Shown here one piece after another: positions 8,476 through 18,000 of a DNA stretch of 64,000 nt (positions are counted from its first letter, which is position 1; each line of letters begins with the position of its first letter). The translations under genes were made by a program, and so were the position numbers. Source of the DNA: an uncultured Selenomonadales bacterium (GTDB lineage: Bacteria; Bacillota; Negativicutes; Selenomonadales; Selenomonadaceae); assembly GCA_937877565.1 (NCBI GenBank), contig CALFJB010000056.1, positions 1 to 64,000 on the forward strand, read 5' to 3'. Below the pieces are notes generated by a model, which was not told the DNA's origin, did no database searches, and saw only the letters and a program-made list of their open reading frames with translations.

Positions 8476-9312
8476 TCAAGGAGTCCAAATTAAATCTGCT
8501 ACTTCGGGGTTGCCGTCGCTGATTAATCTTTCTTTGAGTCTTTGTATTGGTGCGAATAGCGGCGAATATTTCAAGCGCATTTTAAATCTAAATAAAGTAT
8601 GGGAATTTGCGCCGTAAATTGGTATTCTCGTCAACACGTAATGTTGCGGCTCCTTGTGCGCCAATCCATAATCAGCCATAAATCCTGCGCGATAACCGGC
8701 TTCTTTGCTGACGTTTTCCGCCTCAACAGTATATTTGCCTTGTGGATACGCAATAAAATTTACCGGCTTTTTCAAATACCATTCAATCGCCTGCTTTGAA
8801 CCGTAAAGCTGCTCCCAAACCTTATCACGCGAAGTTATTTCAGTTAAAAGTTTTTGATTCAGCGTGTGACTTTCAATATCAGCCCAGCCGCTTTCTTGCA
8901 TTTCCCGCGCCTGATCCCACGTGATATAATTTGGATAAAGATTTACAAAATCGGTCGTTACAAAAAAAGTCGCCCGCATTCGATATTTTTGCAAGATAGG
9001 ATAAACATTTTTGTAAATGTCAATGTGTGCATCGTCAAACGTAATAACAACGGGATTTTCCGGCAGTTGAGTATCATTTTCCCACGCGTCCAAAAGTTCA
9101 TCCGGCGTTATCACATTGTAGCCGCTCTCGTACAAATATTTCATCTGCGCGTCAAATTGTTCAACTGTCAGCGTTTCGGCGTTTTGATCAATATCGTTTA
9201 CCTGATGATAACTTAAAATCGGTACGCCGTCTTTCTCTCTAAGAAATAGCCACGTTAAAAATGAACCTACCGCTGAAACAAATATCAGCAAAAATATAAA
9301 TAGCCGCCTCAT
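8476..9312 (-). CDS. Membrane-anchored polysaccharide deacetylase (NodB/CE4 family)
   Basis: Extracytoplasmic esterase-type enzyme, probably removing acetyl groups from a surface polysaccharide. An N-terminal signal anchor (about residues 3-22) precedes a NodB domain with YHQV, the metal-binding TFDDAH (family norm TFDDG), the SHTLNQ histidine motif and AYPQGKYT. It resembles PgaB/IcaB-like exopolysaccharide deacetylases. I use the ATG at 9312; TTG codons at 9318 and 9333 are possible because the GGGGG Shine-Dalgarno is oddly placed. Divergent from the next glycosyltransferase. Confidence 0.85.
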   Translation of the reverse strand: MRRLFIFLLIFVSAVGSFLTWLFLREKDGVPILSYHQVNDIDQNAETLTVEQFDAQMKYLYESGYNVITPDELLDAWENDTQLPENPVVITFDDAHIDIYKNVYPILQKYRMRATFFVTTDFVNLYPNYITWDQAREMQESGWADIESHTLNQKLLTEITSRDKVWEQLYGSKQAIEWYLKKPVNFIAYPQGKYTVEAENVSKEAGYRAGFMADYGLAHKEPQHYVLTRIPIYGANSHTLFRFKMRLKYSPLFAPIQRLKERLISDGNPEVADLIWTP

Positions 9313-9468
9313 TTTCAATTCGCCCCCTTCCAATTTTTATAAAAACTTTTCAGCTAAATTTCATTTTACTTTGTGATAATATATACCAACGCGGCGAAAT
9401 AGTCAAGAATTTACTAGACAATTTAATTTGTAACGGCTAAAATATTTTTCGTTAAGGAGGGCGAAAAA

Positions 9469-10557
9469 TTGGAAGAAAACGCGCCAAAAATTTCGGTAAT
9501 TGTTCCAATGTACAACGTGGAAGAATTTTTGAATTTGTGTATCACTTCGATTTTAGAACAGACTTTCAAGGACTTTGAATTAATTCTGATTGATGACTGC
9601 TCGACAGATAAAACTTTGGAAGTTGCGGAAAGTTTCAGCGATTCAAGGATAAAAATTTTACGTAACGAAAAAAAATTGGAAAATCCTGGACTTGTACGCA
9701 ATATTGGTCTTGACGCGGCGCAGGGCGATTATATTTTTTTCTGCGATGCTGACGACGCCATTTGCTTAAAAGGTCTGGAAATTTTTTACGAAGTGGCGGC
9801 TGAAAATGATGCAGATATTGTACTTACAACAAAATGGTTCAGGTCGAAAAATCCTGCAATTAAGAATTTGCAGAAAGCGGCGGCTGACGCAGAAAATATA
9901 CCTGCGGCTGTAAAAGTTGCTGAAGATTTAAAAACGCGCTTGAATCAAGAATTTTTGGTAAAGCGGATTCACATTGCGCCTTGGGTTTTTCTCTACAGAC
10001 GCAAATTTTTAATTGAAAACGATATAAAATTTCCAGCTGAAATATCGGTTGCTGAAGACGTTGCTTTCAACTTCGATGCAGTTTTTGCGACGGATAAAAT
10101 TTTCAAAATTAGTACGCCACTTTATTTTTACCGTGTGCGTTCGGATTCAATTTCACATTCTAAAGATAAAATCAGACGAAACATTCATTGCATATTGAAT
10201 TTGTATGATCATATTTCGGAAAAACTTTCGCCGCTCAATGATTTTGAATTTGAACAAAAAATTAAAATTTACTGGGCAAGTCACGTTATGGGAAGTTACC
10301 TTATACCTTTTGTAACAAGTAAGGGCAGTGGAGTTTTTCAAGAAATTTTTACCGCCTTAGAATCTAAATTTGGTAAAGAATCTTCATTTTTAACTGCATT
10401 GTTGCAGATGTATTCGCAAATGCGGCTAATCAACGCCAAAAATAAAAATCTGAAGGCAAATTTGGAATTGGCGCAGGCTGAAAATAAAAAATTAAAATCT
10501 GCGCTGGAAAATATCCAAAAACAAATTTCTGAAGTTGTGAAGGATAATGATGTTTAA
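9469..10557 (+). CDS. Family 2 glycosyltransferase
   Basis: GT-A fold inverting glycosyltransferase. The N-terminal 230 residues carry ISVIVPMYNVEEFL, the IDDCSTDKT loop and the CDADD metal-binding motif. The last 50 residues are charged and heptad-like, a probable coiled coil. Start is TTG with AAGGAGG eight bases upstream; no ATG fits. Its end overlaps the methionine aminopeptidase start by 11 bp. The acceptor cannot be told from the sequence; a surface glycan is likely. Confidence 0.88.
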   Translation: MEENAPKISVIVPMYNVEEFLNLCITSILEQTFKDFELILIDDCSTDKTLEVAESFSDSRIKILRNEKKLENPGLVRNIGLDAAQGDYIFFCDADDAICLKGLEIFYEVAAENDADIVLTTKWFRSKNPAIKNLQKAAADAENIPAAVKVAEDLKTRLNQEFLVKRIHIAPWVFLYRRKFLIENDIKFPAEISVAEDVAFNFDAVFATDKIFKISTPLYFYRVRSDSISHSKDKIRRNIHCILNLYDHISEKLSPLNDFEFEQKIKIYWASHVMGSYLIPFVTSKGSGVFQEIFTALESKFGKESSFLTALLQMYSQMRLINAKNKNLKANLELAQAENKKLKSALENIQKQISEVVKDNDV

Positions 10558-11458
10558 AAATTTTTTCATGGAGATGGTAAAAACATTGAAACGCAATGAT
10601 TCTTGTTGGTGTGGCAGCGGCAAAAAATATAAAAAATGCCACTTAGAATTTGATGAAAAGATTGACGCGATTAAATTTGACGGTTCAAAAGGGCAAATTC
10701 GTCCGCCGCACAAAATTATAAATAACGCGGCTGATGTTGAAGGAATTAAACGCGCGGCGGTTATAAATTCCGGAGCGTTAGATTTAGCCGGACAAATGGT
10801 TAAAGCCGGAATTAGTACGCTTGAAATTAATGACGCTGTACATAATTTTATTGTAAGTCACGGGGCGCATCCAAGTTGCTTAGGTTTTGAAGGTTTTCCA
10901 AAAAGTATTTGCATTTCGGTTAATAACGTCGTTTGTCACGGTATCCCCTCAAAAAATGAAATTCTCAAAGACGGCGATATTTTGAACGTTGACATTACAA
11001 CGGACTTGGACGGCTATTTTGCTGACGCCTCCCGAATGTTTTGGGTTGGCGAAATTTCTGACGACGCCAAAAAATTAATTGAAGTTACGCGGGAAATTAT
11101 GGAAGTTGGAATTAAAGCGGCTCAACCTTGGCACTTTGTAGGAGATATTGGCGCGGCTTGCAGTAAACTTGCAAAGGCGAACGGTTTTTCTGTCGTTACA
11201 GATTTAGGCGGTCACGGTTGCGGCAAAGATTTTCACTTAGAGCCGTTTGTAAGTCACGATTGTAAAGCCGGTACTGGTATGCTTTTAGTTCCAGGTATGT
11301 CAATCACGGTTGAGCCAATGATTAACGCCGGTGGCAAAAAAGTTACAGTCGATAACAAAGATCATTGGACTGTCCGCACGAAAGACGGCAGTTTGTCCGC
11401 GCAATGGGAGAAAACTATTTTAATTACTGAAACAGGCAATGAAGTTTTAGCGTCGTAA
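10547..11458 (+). CDS. map: Methionine aminopeptidase with N-terminal SEC-C zinc motif
   Basis: Removes the initiator Met from new proteins. The N-terminus carries a SEC-C motif (CWCGSGKKYKKCH, about residues 20-32), as in MetAP variants thought to bind the ribosome or SecB-like partners. The pita-bread domain follows with the metal ligands visible: Asp in NVDITTD, Asp in YFADASR, His in GGHGCG, Glu in VEPM and Glu in QWEKT. The start is uncertain: paired ATGs at 10547/10550 overlap the upstream gene, and a later ATG at 10574 is possible. Confidence 0.93.
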   Translation: MMFKNFFMEMVKTLKRNDSCWCGSGKKYKKCHLEFDEKIDAIKFDGSKGQIRPPHKIINNAADVEGIKRAAVINSGALDLAGQMVKAGISTLEINDAVHNFIVSHGAHPSCLGFEGFPKSICISVNNVVCHGIPSKNEILKDGDILNVDITTDLDGYFADASRMFWVGEISDDAKKLIEVTREIMEVGIKAAQPWHFVGDIGAACSKLAKANGFSVVTDLGGHGCGKDFHLEPFVSHDCKAGTGMLLVPGMSITVEPMINAGGKKVTVDNKDHWTVRTKDGSLSAQWEKTILITETGNEVLAS

Positions 11459-11464
11459 TTTTTT

Positions 11465-11672
11465 ATGTTTAAATGTACTTTTCTGTCAGTCGAAACAGAA
11501 AGAGCAAATGTTCGTACTCCTCACATTTGCAACCAAAAGAATTCTTTTTCGCCCGTCCGCCGCTAAGGTGTAGCACGCTCCTAGTAGGTGTGCCGCCAGA
11601 GGCGGCGCGTAGTTTACCGCACGCGCCAACTTTACTGTTATCGGCGGCACAGGACGGGCGTTTTTTTATATT
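11465..11672. repeat. Single copy of the 4862-type hairpin element
   Basis: Shares with 4862-5062 the opening TGTACTTTTCT, then CGCCCGTCCGCCGCTAAGG, TAGCACGCTCCTAGTA, GCCGCCAGAGGCGGC and CGTAGTTTACCGCACGCGCC, ending in GGCACAGGACGGGCG plus seven T. A block AGCAAATG..CGTACTCCTC..CATTTGC is inserted near 11,500; its reverse complement appears in the prophage at 44,628-44,656. The outer arms plus the T run could act as a terminator for map. Confidence 0.7.
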
Positions 11673-11694
11673 TTTTATTTAAAGGTGACATTTA

Positions 11695-12849
11695 ATGGCA
11701 ACATTTACAGAATTAAAAGTCAGCGCAGAAGTTTGCGAAATTTTAAAACGGCAAGGAATTATAACGGCAACTTCCGTACAAGAAAGAGTTATCCCGCAAG
11801 CCCGCGCGGGCAATGATTTAATCGTTCAATCTAAAACCGGCACAGGAAAAACTTTGGCGTTCCTATTGCCGACGATTGAACGGCTGAAAAAAATTCCCGC
11901 CACGCAAGAATTAATTATTGCGCCGACGCGGGAACTTGCAACCCAAATTTCTAAAGTTGCAGAAAAAATCTGCGCGACGCTTGAAATTGAATCTTTGCTA
12001 ATTTGTGGCGGACAAGATATTGACAGGCAAAAAGAAAAACTCAAACGAATACCGCAATTAGTTATTGGAACGCCGGGCAGACTTTTAGACCATTTGCGGC
12101 GCGGTACTATCCAACTTAAAAATATTAATAAAATCGTAATCGACGAAGCGGACGAACTTTTAAAACTTGGCTTTATTGAAGACGTTGAAAATCTTTTGCG
12201 TGAAACTGCCAAAGACAGACAAATAATTTTATGTTCGGCAACAATGCCGCTTAGAATCAGGCAACTTGCCGCCGAATTTTTAAAAACTCCAAAAGAAATT
12301 TTAGTCGAAACTAAAACCGTAACGCTTGAAAATATTAATCAAGTTGTTGTAAAAGTTTCAGCTGAAAAAAAATTTGCGTGTCTTTGTGAAATTTTGCAAA
12401 GTGAAAATCCCTATCTTGCAATGATTTTCTGCGCTACGAAGGAAACAACTTCAAAACTTGCGTTGGAATTGGCGAAGAAAAATTTTGAAGTTGACGAATT
12501 GCACGGCGATTTAACGCAACAGCAGAGAAATTTTGTACTGAAAAAATTTCGTGAGGCGAAAATTCAAATTCTTGTTTCAACTGACATTGCGGCGCGTGGC
12601 TTGGATATTGAAGGCGTGACGCACGTTATCAGCTACGAGGTACCGCGTGACGTTGAAACTTACATTCACAGAATCGGCAGGACAGGTCGCGCAGGCGAAC
12701 ACGGCACGGCAATTACTTTGGTTACTGCCGCTGAAGTTGAAAAACTGCGCCGAATTGAACGCGGTATTAAAAAACAAATTGCGGTTAAACGTCCCGCGCC
12801 TAAAACTCCACGCGCCAAACAAATTCAAAAATATAACCGTAAGCGTTGA
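11695..12849 (+). CDS. DEAD-box RNA helicase
   Basis: ATP-dependent RNA helicase for ribosome assembly or mRNA remodelling. All motifs are present in order: Q motif near residue 25, KTGTGKT (I), PTRELA (Ia), TPGRL (Ib), DEAD (II), SAT (III), HGDLTQQQR (IV-V region), ARGLDIEGV (V) and HRIGRTGRAG (VI). At 384 residues it is a minimal-core enzyme with only a short basic tail, so it lacks the RNA-binding extension of DbpA or CshA. AAAGGTGA precedes the ATG. Confidence 0.94.
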   Translation: MATFTELKVSAEVCEILKRQGIITATSVQERVIPQARAGNDLIVQSKTGTGKTLAFLLPTIERLKKIPATQELIIAPTRELATQISKVAEKICATLEIESLLICGGQDIDRQKEKLKRIPQLVIGTPGRLLDHLRRGTIQLKNINKIVIDEADELLKLGFIEDVENLLRETAKDRQIILCSATMPLRIRQLAAEFLKTPKEILVETKTVTLENINQVVVKVSAEKKFACLCEILQSENPYLAMIFCATKETTSKLALELAKKNFEVDELHGDLTQQQRNFVLKKFREAKIQILVSTDIAARGLDIEGVTHVISYEVPRDVETYIHRIGRTGRAGEHGTAITLVTAAEVEKLRRIERGIKKQIAVKRPAPKTPRAKQIQKYNRKR

Positions 12850-12916
12850 AGGAATATTTCACTGCGCGGCGAAAATTGAAGTTAGAAATTTGAAATGTAT
12901 CGAAAGTTTATATGCT

Positions 12917-13648
12917 ATGAAAGTTTTAAAAATTTTTTTATTGGCGGTAATGTGTCTAAGTTGCGCCGGTTGTTTTCAAGCCGAATCCAATTTGAAAATT
13001 ACTGACGACGGCGAAGTTACTATGAAAAATAAATTTATTGGTGCGCCGCTAATCGCCGGAGTTATCGAAGAATCTAAAAACAATATGCTGAAAAATAATC
13101 CCGACGCCAAAGTTAGAAATGTCAGCGAAGGCGGCTACAACGGCTACGAAATTGAAATTTTTTATCCTGATATGGACAAATTCGCCGCAAATAATTTTGA
13201 AATGTATCAAGCGCGTCCCGGCAAATGTACCGGCGTTCAAATTTCGCACGGCTTTTTTTATGATACTTGCAATTTCGATTTACTTTTTGAAGGACAGAAA
13301 ATTGACACTTCAGATTTAAACGCGGCAATGACTCAAGCATTTTTCGCGCAGATTAAATTTGATTTTGCAGTTGAAATACCTTACGCCGCCGAAAATTCCA
13401 ACGCTGATTATATGAGCAACGACGGCAAAATTTTAACGTGGAATATCGCTCCGGCTTTAATCAACGGGCAGGATAAAGCTATGCAATTTAATTTTAAAAT
13501 TTATCATCCGCTTAGAATTGCGGCAACATTTTTCTTGACACTGTTGGTTATTGCGGGCGTAATTTATAATTTAACTCAAGTAAAAAATAGGAAGCTGGAG
13601 AAAAAGGAAATTAGGGAAGAAAATGAAAATCAAAACCCTAACCCCTAA
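12917..13648 (+). CDS. Lipoprotein with C-terminal membrane segment (LppM/DUF3153-like)
   Basis: A lipobox (CLSCAGC) ends a short signal peptide, so the protein should be lipidated at about Cys20. The body is beta-rich and begins with ESNLKITDDGEVTMKNKF, which resembles the DUF3153/LppM fold; a membrane segment lies near residues 200-220, followed by a charged Lys/Glu tail. Function unknown. I use the ATG at 12917, since upstream sequence overlaps the helicase gene and lacks a signal peptide. The last residues (NPNP) and stop codon are read from a telomere-like repeat array. Confidence 0.7.
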   Translation: MKVLKIFLLAVMCLSCAGCFQAESNLKITDDGEVTMKNKFIGAPLIAGVIEESKNNMLKNNPDAKVRNVSEGGYNGYEIEIFYPDMDKFAANNFEMYQARPGKCTGVQISHGFFYDTCNFDLLFEGQKIDTSDLNAAMTQAFFAQIKFDFAVEIPYAAENSNADYMSNDGKILTWNIAPALINGQDKAMQFNFKIYHPLRIAATFFLTLLVIAGVIYNLTQVKNRKLEKKEIREENENQNPNP

Positions 13649-13672
13649 TTCCTAATCCCTAGCCCCTAAAAA
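13636..13672. repeat. Telomere-like intercistronic array
   Basis: Five degenerate 7-8 bp units (CCCTAAC, CCCTAATT, CCTAATCC, CTAGCCCCTAA) start inside the last codons of the lipoprotein gene and end 10 bp before the pfp Shine-Dalgarno. Confidence 0.8.
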
Positions 13673-13693
13673 CGACCGAAGGGAGTTTTTTTA

Positions 13694-14959
13694 ATGGTTG
13701 GAGTAAGAAATGTAGTGGCTATAGTTTGTGGCGGCGGTCCCGCGCCCGGTATTAACGCTGTTATCAGCGCGGTTACAAATACCGCCAATCGTAACGGCTG
13801 GGACGTTTTGGGAATGTACGACGGCTTTTCACATTTGGGACGCGGCGAAAAAAATTATATTCGCCTTGATTCTGCCAACGTCAACCGTATTCATTTAACC
13901 GGCGGCTGTATCCTTCGTATGTCTCGTTTCAATCCTACAAAAAAAGAATCTGATTTACATACCGTTGTTGAAACTTTGACAGAATTGGGCGTTAATTACC
14001 TCGTAACAATCGGCGGCGACGATACTGCTTTCAGCTCTTCCGCAGTTTCAGAATACGCCCGCAAACTTGGACGCACTATTAACGTTGTCCACGTTCCAAA
14101 GACGATTGATAACGATTTACCTTTGCCTGAAGGTATTCCTACATTCGGCTTTGAAACTGCCCGCGCGTTCGGTACTACCGAAATTCAAAATTTAATGGAA
14201 GATGCCCGCACTTCAAATAATCGTTGGTACTTTACAATCGCAATGGGACGCACTGCCGGACATTTGGCGTTGGGTATGGGACGCAGTGCAGGCGCGGCTG
14301 TTACGATTATTCCTGAAGAATTTCCGCAACCTAAAATTCGTCTTCAACAGATTGTTGATATTATTGTTGGCTCAATCGTCAAACGTTATGTAATTGGTAA
14401 AAATTACGGCGTTGCAGTTATCGCTGAAGGCGTCATTGAAAAAATCGCTGAAGAAGACTTCGCCGAACTCGGCAACGTTGTACTTGATGAACACGGTCAT
14501 ATTCGTTACGCTGAATTGGACTTTGGCGAAATTCTCAAGCAAAAAGTTTTGGGCGAATTGAAACGCCTCAATATTAAAATGTCAATCGTCGATAAAGAAA
14601 TTGGCTATGAATTCCGTTGCGCGGCTCCTATTGCTTACGATATTGACTACGCACGCAATTTGGGCTATGAGGCTATGCAATTCTTGATGAGAGGCGACAG
14701 CGGCGCACTTATCACTATTCAAGACAATGAAGCCGTTCCAATGCGCTTTGAAAATATTCGTGATCCTGAAACAGGCAAAACATTTGTACGCCGCGTTAAT
14801 GTAAATTCTGTACATTACAAAATTGCGCGTGGCTTTATGACTCGTTTGGAAAAAGGCGACCTCGAAGATCGCGGTTTGGCTAACGCTTTCAAAATGGAGC
14901 CGGAAGAATTTAAAAACCGCTATCAATATCTCTTTGATAATGAACCTTCACTTGACTAA
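13694..14959 (+). CDS. pfp: 6-phosphofructokinase, probably pyrophosphate-dependent
   Basis: Phosphorylates fructose 6-phosphate in glycolysis. The N-terminal loop reads CGGGPAPGINAVI. Two positions that set donor use both look PPi-type: GGDDT (Asp where ATP enzymes have Gly) and PKTIDND (Lys where ATP enzymes have Gly). It is 421 residues, longer than the ATP-type bacterial enzyme (about 320), as in PPi-PFKs. GGGAG lies before the ATG and a bidirectional terminator follows. PPi use is inferred from known family residues. Confidence 0.9.
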   Translation: MVGVRNVVAIVCGGGPAPGINAVISAVTNTANRNGWDVLGMYDGFSHLGRGEKNYIRLDSANVNRIHLTGGCILRMSRFNPTKKESDLHTVVETLTELGVNYLVTIGGDDTAFSSSAVSEYARKLGRTINVVHVPKTIDNDLPLPEGIPTFGFETARAFGTTEIQNLMEDARTSNNRWYFTIAMGRTAGHLALGMGRSAGAAVTIIPEEFPQPKIRLQQIVDIIVGSIVKRYVIGKNYGVAVIAEGVIEKIAEEDFAELGNVVLDEHGHIRYAELDFGEILKQKVLGELKRLNIKMSIVDKEIGYEFRCAAPIAYDIDYARNLGYEAMQFLMRGDSGALITIQDNEAVPMRFENIRDPETGKTFVRRVNVNSVHYKIARGFMTRLEKGDLEDRGLANAFKMEPEEFKNRYQYLFDNEPSLD

Positions 14960-14986
14960 TTAATTTTTCACAATAAAAAAAAATTA

Positions 14987-15012
14987 AGCCGTTCAGAAAT
15001 GAGCGGCTTTTT
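14987..15012. terminator. Bidirectional terminator between pfp and MATE gene
   Basis: AGCCGTTCA and TGAGCGGCT pair over nine positions (one G-U) around a GAAA tetraloop, with T runs on both strands. It separates two convergent genes. Confidence 0.88.
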
Positions 15013-16360
15013 AGTTTTTAATTTCTTTTAAATTTTTAGTGTAAAATCTGTAGGCAATTATCAAAAATACCATTGTAAAGAACCAACTGACGCCGTAAAC
15101 TGCCATTAACGCCGCGTAAGTTGGAATTTTTGCAAAGACTGTGAAAACCCAAGTAATTCTGATACCGCACACGAAAACCAAAGTAATTATCGCAGGAGCT
15201 AAAGAAATACCGTAGCCGCGCAATGAACCCGAAACTATTTCCATTACAACCGAAATTATTTCCGGCGCAATGATATACCACAATCTTATAACGCCCAATC
15301 TTATAACTTCGGAGTCATCGTTGAAAAATCTTACAAGCGGCTCGGCAAAATATAAAATTGCCGCAGATAAAATCAACATCAGCACGATATTTATTTGCAG
15401 CGAAACTTTTGTAACGTCCTTGCAACGTGGCAAATTTCCCGCGCCGTAATTTTGACTTACAAAAGTTGTTGCCGCCTGTCCAAAGCCGTTTGTTAAGCAG
15501 AAAACATTTATTTCAATCGTAAAAGCCGCCGCACTTGCCGCCATTGCGTCCGCGCCCAGTGCGTTTATCGCAGATTGTATCAGCAAATTTGACAGCGAAA
15601 ATACCATTCCTTGAATACCGGCGGGCAGTCCGATTCTAACCGTTTCTTTCAAGCAGGATTTATCAATTTTCAATTCTGAAATTTCAAGGTGAATGACACC
15701 TTCAGCTTTTCGCAAGCCGTGAAAAAGCATAACCGCGCTAACTGCATTTGCAATTACCGTAGCCCACGCCACGCCTTCAACGCCCATATCAAATTGCAGG
15801 ACAAAAATCAAATTCAGTGCAATATTTAAAAAGCTTGCAACCGTCAGGGCAATTAACGGCGTTTGAGTATCGCCGCGACTTCTGAAAATTGCCGCCTCAA
15901 AATTGTAAATTCCCATTACGGGAAGTCCAACGGCGTAAATTCTCAAATAAGTTTCAGCCATTGGTGCAACTGCCGCCGGTACTTGCAACCATTCAAAAAC
16001 GGGATTAACTAAAATTTCTGCAATTCCCCAAAGTGCCACGCCGACAATTATTGCCAATAAAAAAGCCGTATTAACTGCATTATGCACACGGTCAAATTTT
16101 TCTGCGCCGATATTTTGAGCAATTACGACGTTTGCGCCCAAACTCAAGCCCATAAATAAATTTACAAGCAAGCCGATTAAAGCGGTGTTGTTTCCAACTG
16201 CCGCCATTGCGTTTTTGCCGACGTATTGCCCCAAAACTGCCACGTCAGCCGCGTTTAAAAGTTGTTGCATTACGCCGGTTAAAGCTAACGGCAGAGCGAA
16301 CAAAATTATTTTGTCCCACAACGTGCCGTGCAACATATCAATATCACGAGTTTTTAACAT
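15011..16360 (-). CDS. MATE-family multidrug/cation antiporter
   Basis: Inner-membrane exporter driven by Na+ or H+. The 449 residues contain about twelve hydrophobic segments in two similar halves. The N-terminus (LWDKIILFALPLALTGVMQQLLNAADVAVLG) is typical of the DinF/NorM-like bacterial MATE group. Substrate cannot be read from sequence. It follows comM after a short repeat array and may be co-transcribed with it. Confidence 0.92.
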   Translation of the reverse strand: MLKTRDIDMLHGTLWDKIILFALPLALTGVMQQLLNAADVAVLGQYVGKNAMAAVGNNTALIGLLVNLFMGLSLGANVVIAQNIGAEKFDRVHNAVNTAFLLAIIVGVALWGIAEILVNPVFEWLQVPAAVAPMAETYLRIYAVGLPVMGIYNFEAAIFRSRGDTQTPLIALTVASFLNIALNLIFVLQFDMGVEGVAWATVIANAVSAVMLFHGLRKAEGVIHLEISELKIDKSCLKETVRIGLPAGIQGMVFSLSNLLIQSAINALGADAMAASAAAFTIEINVFCLTNGFGQAATTFVSQNYGAGNLPRCKDVTKVSLQINIVLMLILSAAILYFAEPLVRFFNDDSEVIRLGVIRLWYIIAPEIISVVMEIVSGSLRGYGISLAPAIITLVFVCGIRITWVFTVFAKIPTYAALMAVYGVSWFFTMVFLIIAYRFYTKNLKEIKN

Positions 16361-16403
16361 TATTTTTCCAAATTTGAAAATTTTTAAATTGATTAAATTT
16401 CAA

Positions 16404-16442
16404 ATCCCTAATCCTTAGTCCCTATTTCCTAGCCCCTAACTA
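16404..16442. repeat. Telomere-like intercistronic array
   Basis: Units such as CCCTAATCC, TTAGTCCC and CCTAGCCCCTAAC fill the space from the comM stop codon, which overlaps the array end, towards the MATE gene. Confidence 0.75.
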
Positions 16443-17975
16443 CTGAACGTCCATATCTAAATCGTTGCGAAGTTTGACGGCTTCGGCAATATGTTTGGCG
16501 GAAATTTCAGCCGCGCCGCCGTCCAAATCTGCGATTGTGCGCCCAACTTTTATAATTCGGTCGTAGGAACGCGCAGAAAGTTTTTTCGTTTCAAAAACAT
16601 CCTTCAAAAGTTTTTCGGCGTCTTCAGTCAATTTGCAAAATTCCTGCAACATTGCATGATTCATTTGTGCGTTGCAGAAAAGATTATATTTTTGAAGGCG
16701 TTGCAGTTGAATTTCACGTGCGGCGGAAACTCTTTCACGGACTGCGGCGGAAGTTTCAGCCTTTCTTTTTGAAGTTAAATCCTCGTACTTTACGCGCGGT
16801 ACTCTAATATGAATGTCAATCCTATCTAAAAGCGGTCCGGAAAGTTTGCGCGTATAACGTTTAATTTCAAGCGGCGAACAGTTGCAGGTATGATCTTTAT
16901 CGCCGTACCAACCGCACGGGCAGGGATTCATCGCACAAATTAAAATCATACTGGAAGGAAAAGTTAAAGTGCCGTTGACGCGGCTAACTGTAATTTGTCT
17001 TTCTTCCAACGGCTCGCGCAGGGATTCAAGCACATTTTTTTTAAATTCAGGCAATTCGTCCAAAAATAAAACGCCGTGATGTGCAAGCGTAACTTGTCCG
17101 GGTTTTGGAATAATTCCGCCGCCAATAATCGCTGCAGTTGAGGCGTCGTGATTCGGATTCTGAAACGGGCGTTTAGTAATTAAGCCGCCGTTACGTTTCA
17201 ATTTTCCTGCCACGCTGTAAATTTTTGTAACTTCAAGAGCCTCTTCGTGCGTCAATTCCGGCAAAATTGAACTTACGCGCTTTGCAAGCATAGTTTTACC
17301 ACTGCCGGGAACGCCTACCATTAAAACGTTATGCCCGCCCGCCGCCGCAATTTCCAGCGCACGTTTCGCCATAAATTGCCCTTGCACGTCTGAAAAATCG
17401 TCAACCAATTCTATAAAGCCGTCAACTTCTTCGACAGGTTGAGGCGTTGCAGGTTTAATTTCAAATTCGCCTTGAAAAAATTCTACCAATTCAATTAAAG
17501 TTTGAGGCGCGTAAACTTCGACGCCTTCAACAAGTAAAGCCTCGTTAATGTTGTCCTGCGCGACGACAATTTTTTTAAAACCTGCGTCACGGGCTGTAAC
17601 AGTCATTGGCAAAATTCCATCAACGGCGCGGAGTTTACCTTCAAGCGACAATTCAGAAATTAATACAAACTCGTTTAAAATTTCGGTAGGAAATTTACCT
17701 TGAGCCGCCAAAAGTCCAACGGCTATTGGCAAATCTAAGCCGGAACTTTCTTTGCGAACGTCAGCAGGGGCAAGATTGACGGTAACTTTTTCTTGACGAA
17801 GACGCAAGCCGGAATTTTTTATGGCGGTGCGGACGCGCTCCTTTGCCTCACGAACGGCAGCATTTGCAAGTCCAACAACGTCAAATGACGGCATACCGTT
17901 CGCACTGTCAACTTCAACTGAAATTATTAAGCCGTCAACCCCTTGTGTCGTTGCTCCAAAAGTTCTGGCGTACAA
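16440..17975 (-). CDS. comM: ComM/YifB-family AAA+ ATPase (Mg-chelatase-like)
   Basis: Homologue of ComM, a hexameric helicase that promotes branch migration during natural transformation. An N-terminal S5-type domain (about residues 20-140) precedes the AAA+ core with Walker A GVPGSGKT near 222 and Walker B FLDELPEF near 297, and a C-terminal Mg-chelatase region with a four-cysteine insert (CPCGWYGDKDHTCNC). Start is TTG with GGAGG eight bases away. The yraN-comM neighbourhood is conserved in many bacteria; here it is split by alsD. Confidence 0.92.
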   Translation of the reverse strand: MYARTFGATTQGVDGLIISVEVDSANGMPSFDVVGLANAAVREAKERVRTAIKNSGLRLRQEKVTVNLAPADVRKESSGLDLPIAVGLLAAQGKFPTEILNEFVLISELSLEGKLRAVDGILPMTVTARDAGFKKIVVAQDNINEALLVEGVEVYAPQTLIELVEFFQGEFEIKPATPQPVEEVDGFIELVDDFSDVQGQFMAKRALEIAAAGGHNVLMVGVPGSGKTMLAKRVSSILPELTHEEALEVTKIYSVAGKLKRNGGLITKRPFQNPNHDASTAAIIGGGIIPKPGQVTLAHHGVLFLDELPEFKKNVLESLREPLEERQITVSRVNGTLTFPSSMILICAMNPCPCGWYGDKDHTCNCSPLEIKRYTRKLSGPLLDRIDIHIRVPRVKYEDLTSKRKAETSAAVRERVSAAREIQLQRLQKYNLFCNAQMNHAMLQEFCKLTEDAEKLLKDVFETKKLSARSYDRIIKVGRTIADLDGGAAEISAKHIAEAVKLRNDLDMDVQ

Positions 17976-18000
17976 TGTTTTAACCTCCAGTCATTAAAAT

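Noticed and set aside
11473..11682. Open frame of about 69 codons before the DEAD-box gene
   Set aside because: It lies wholly in the hairpin repeat element and shares its translation with the copy near 5,000.
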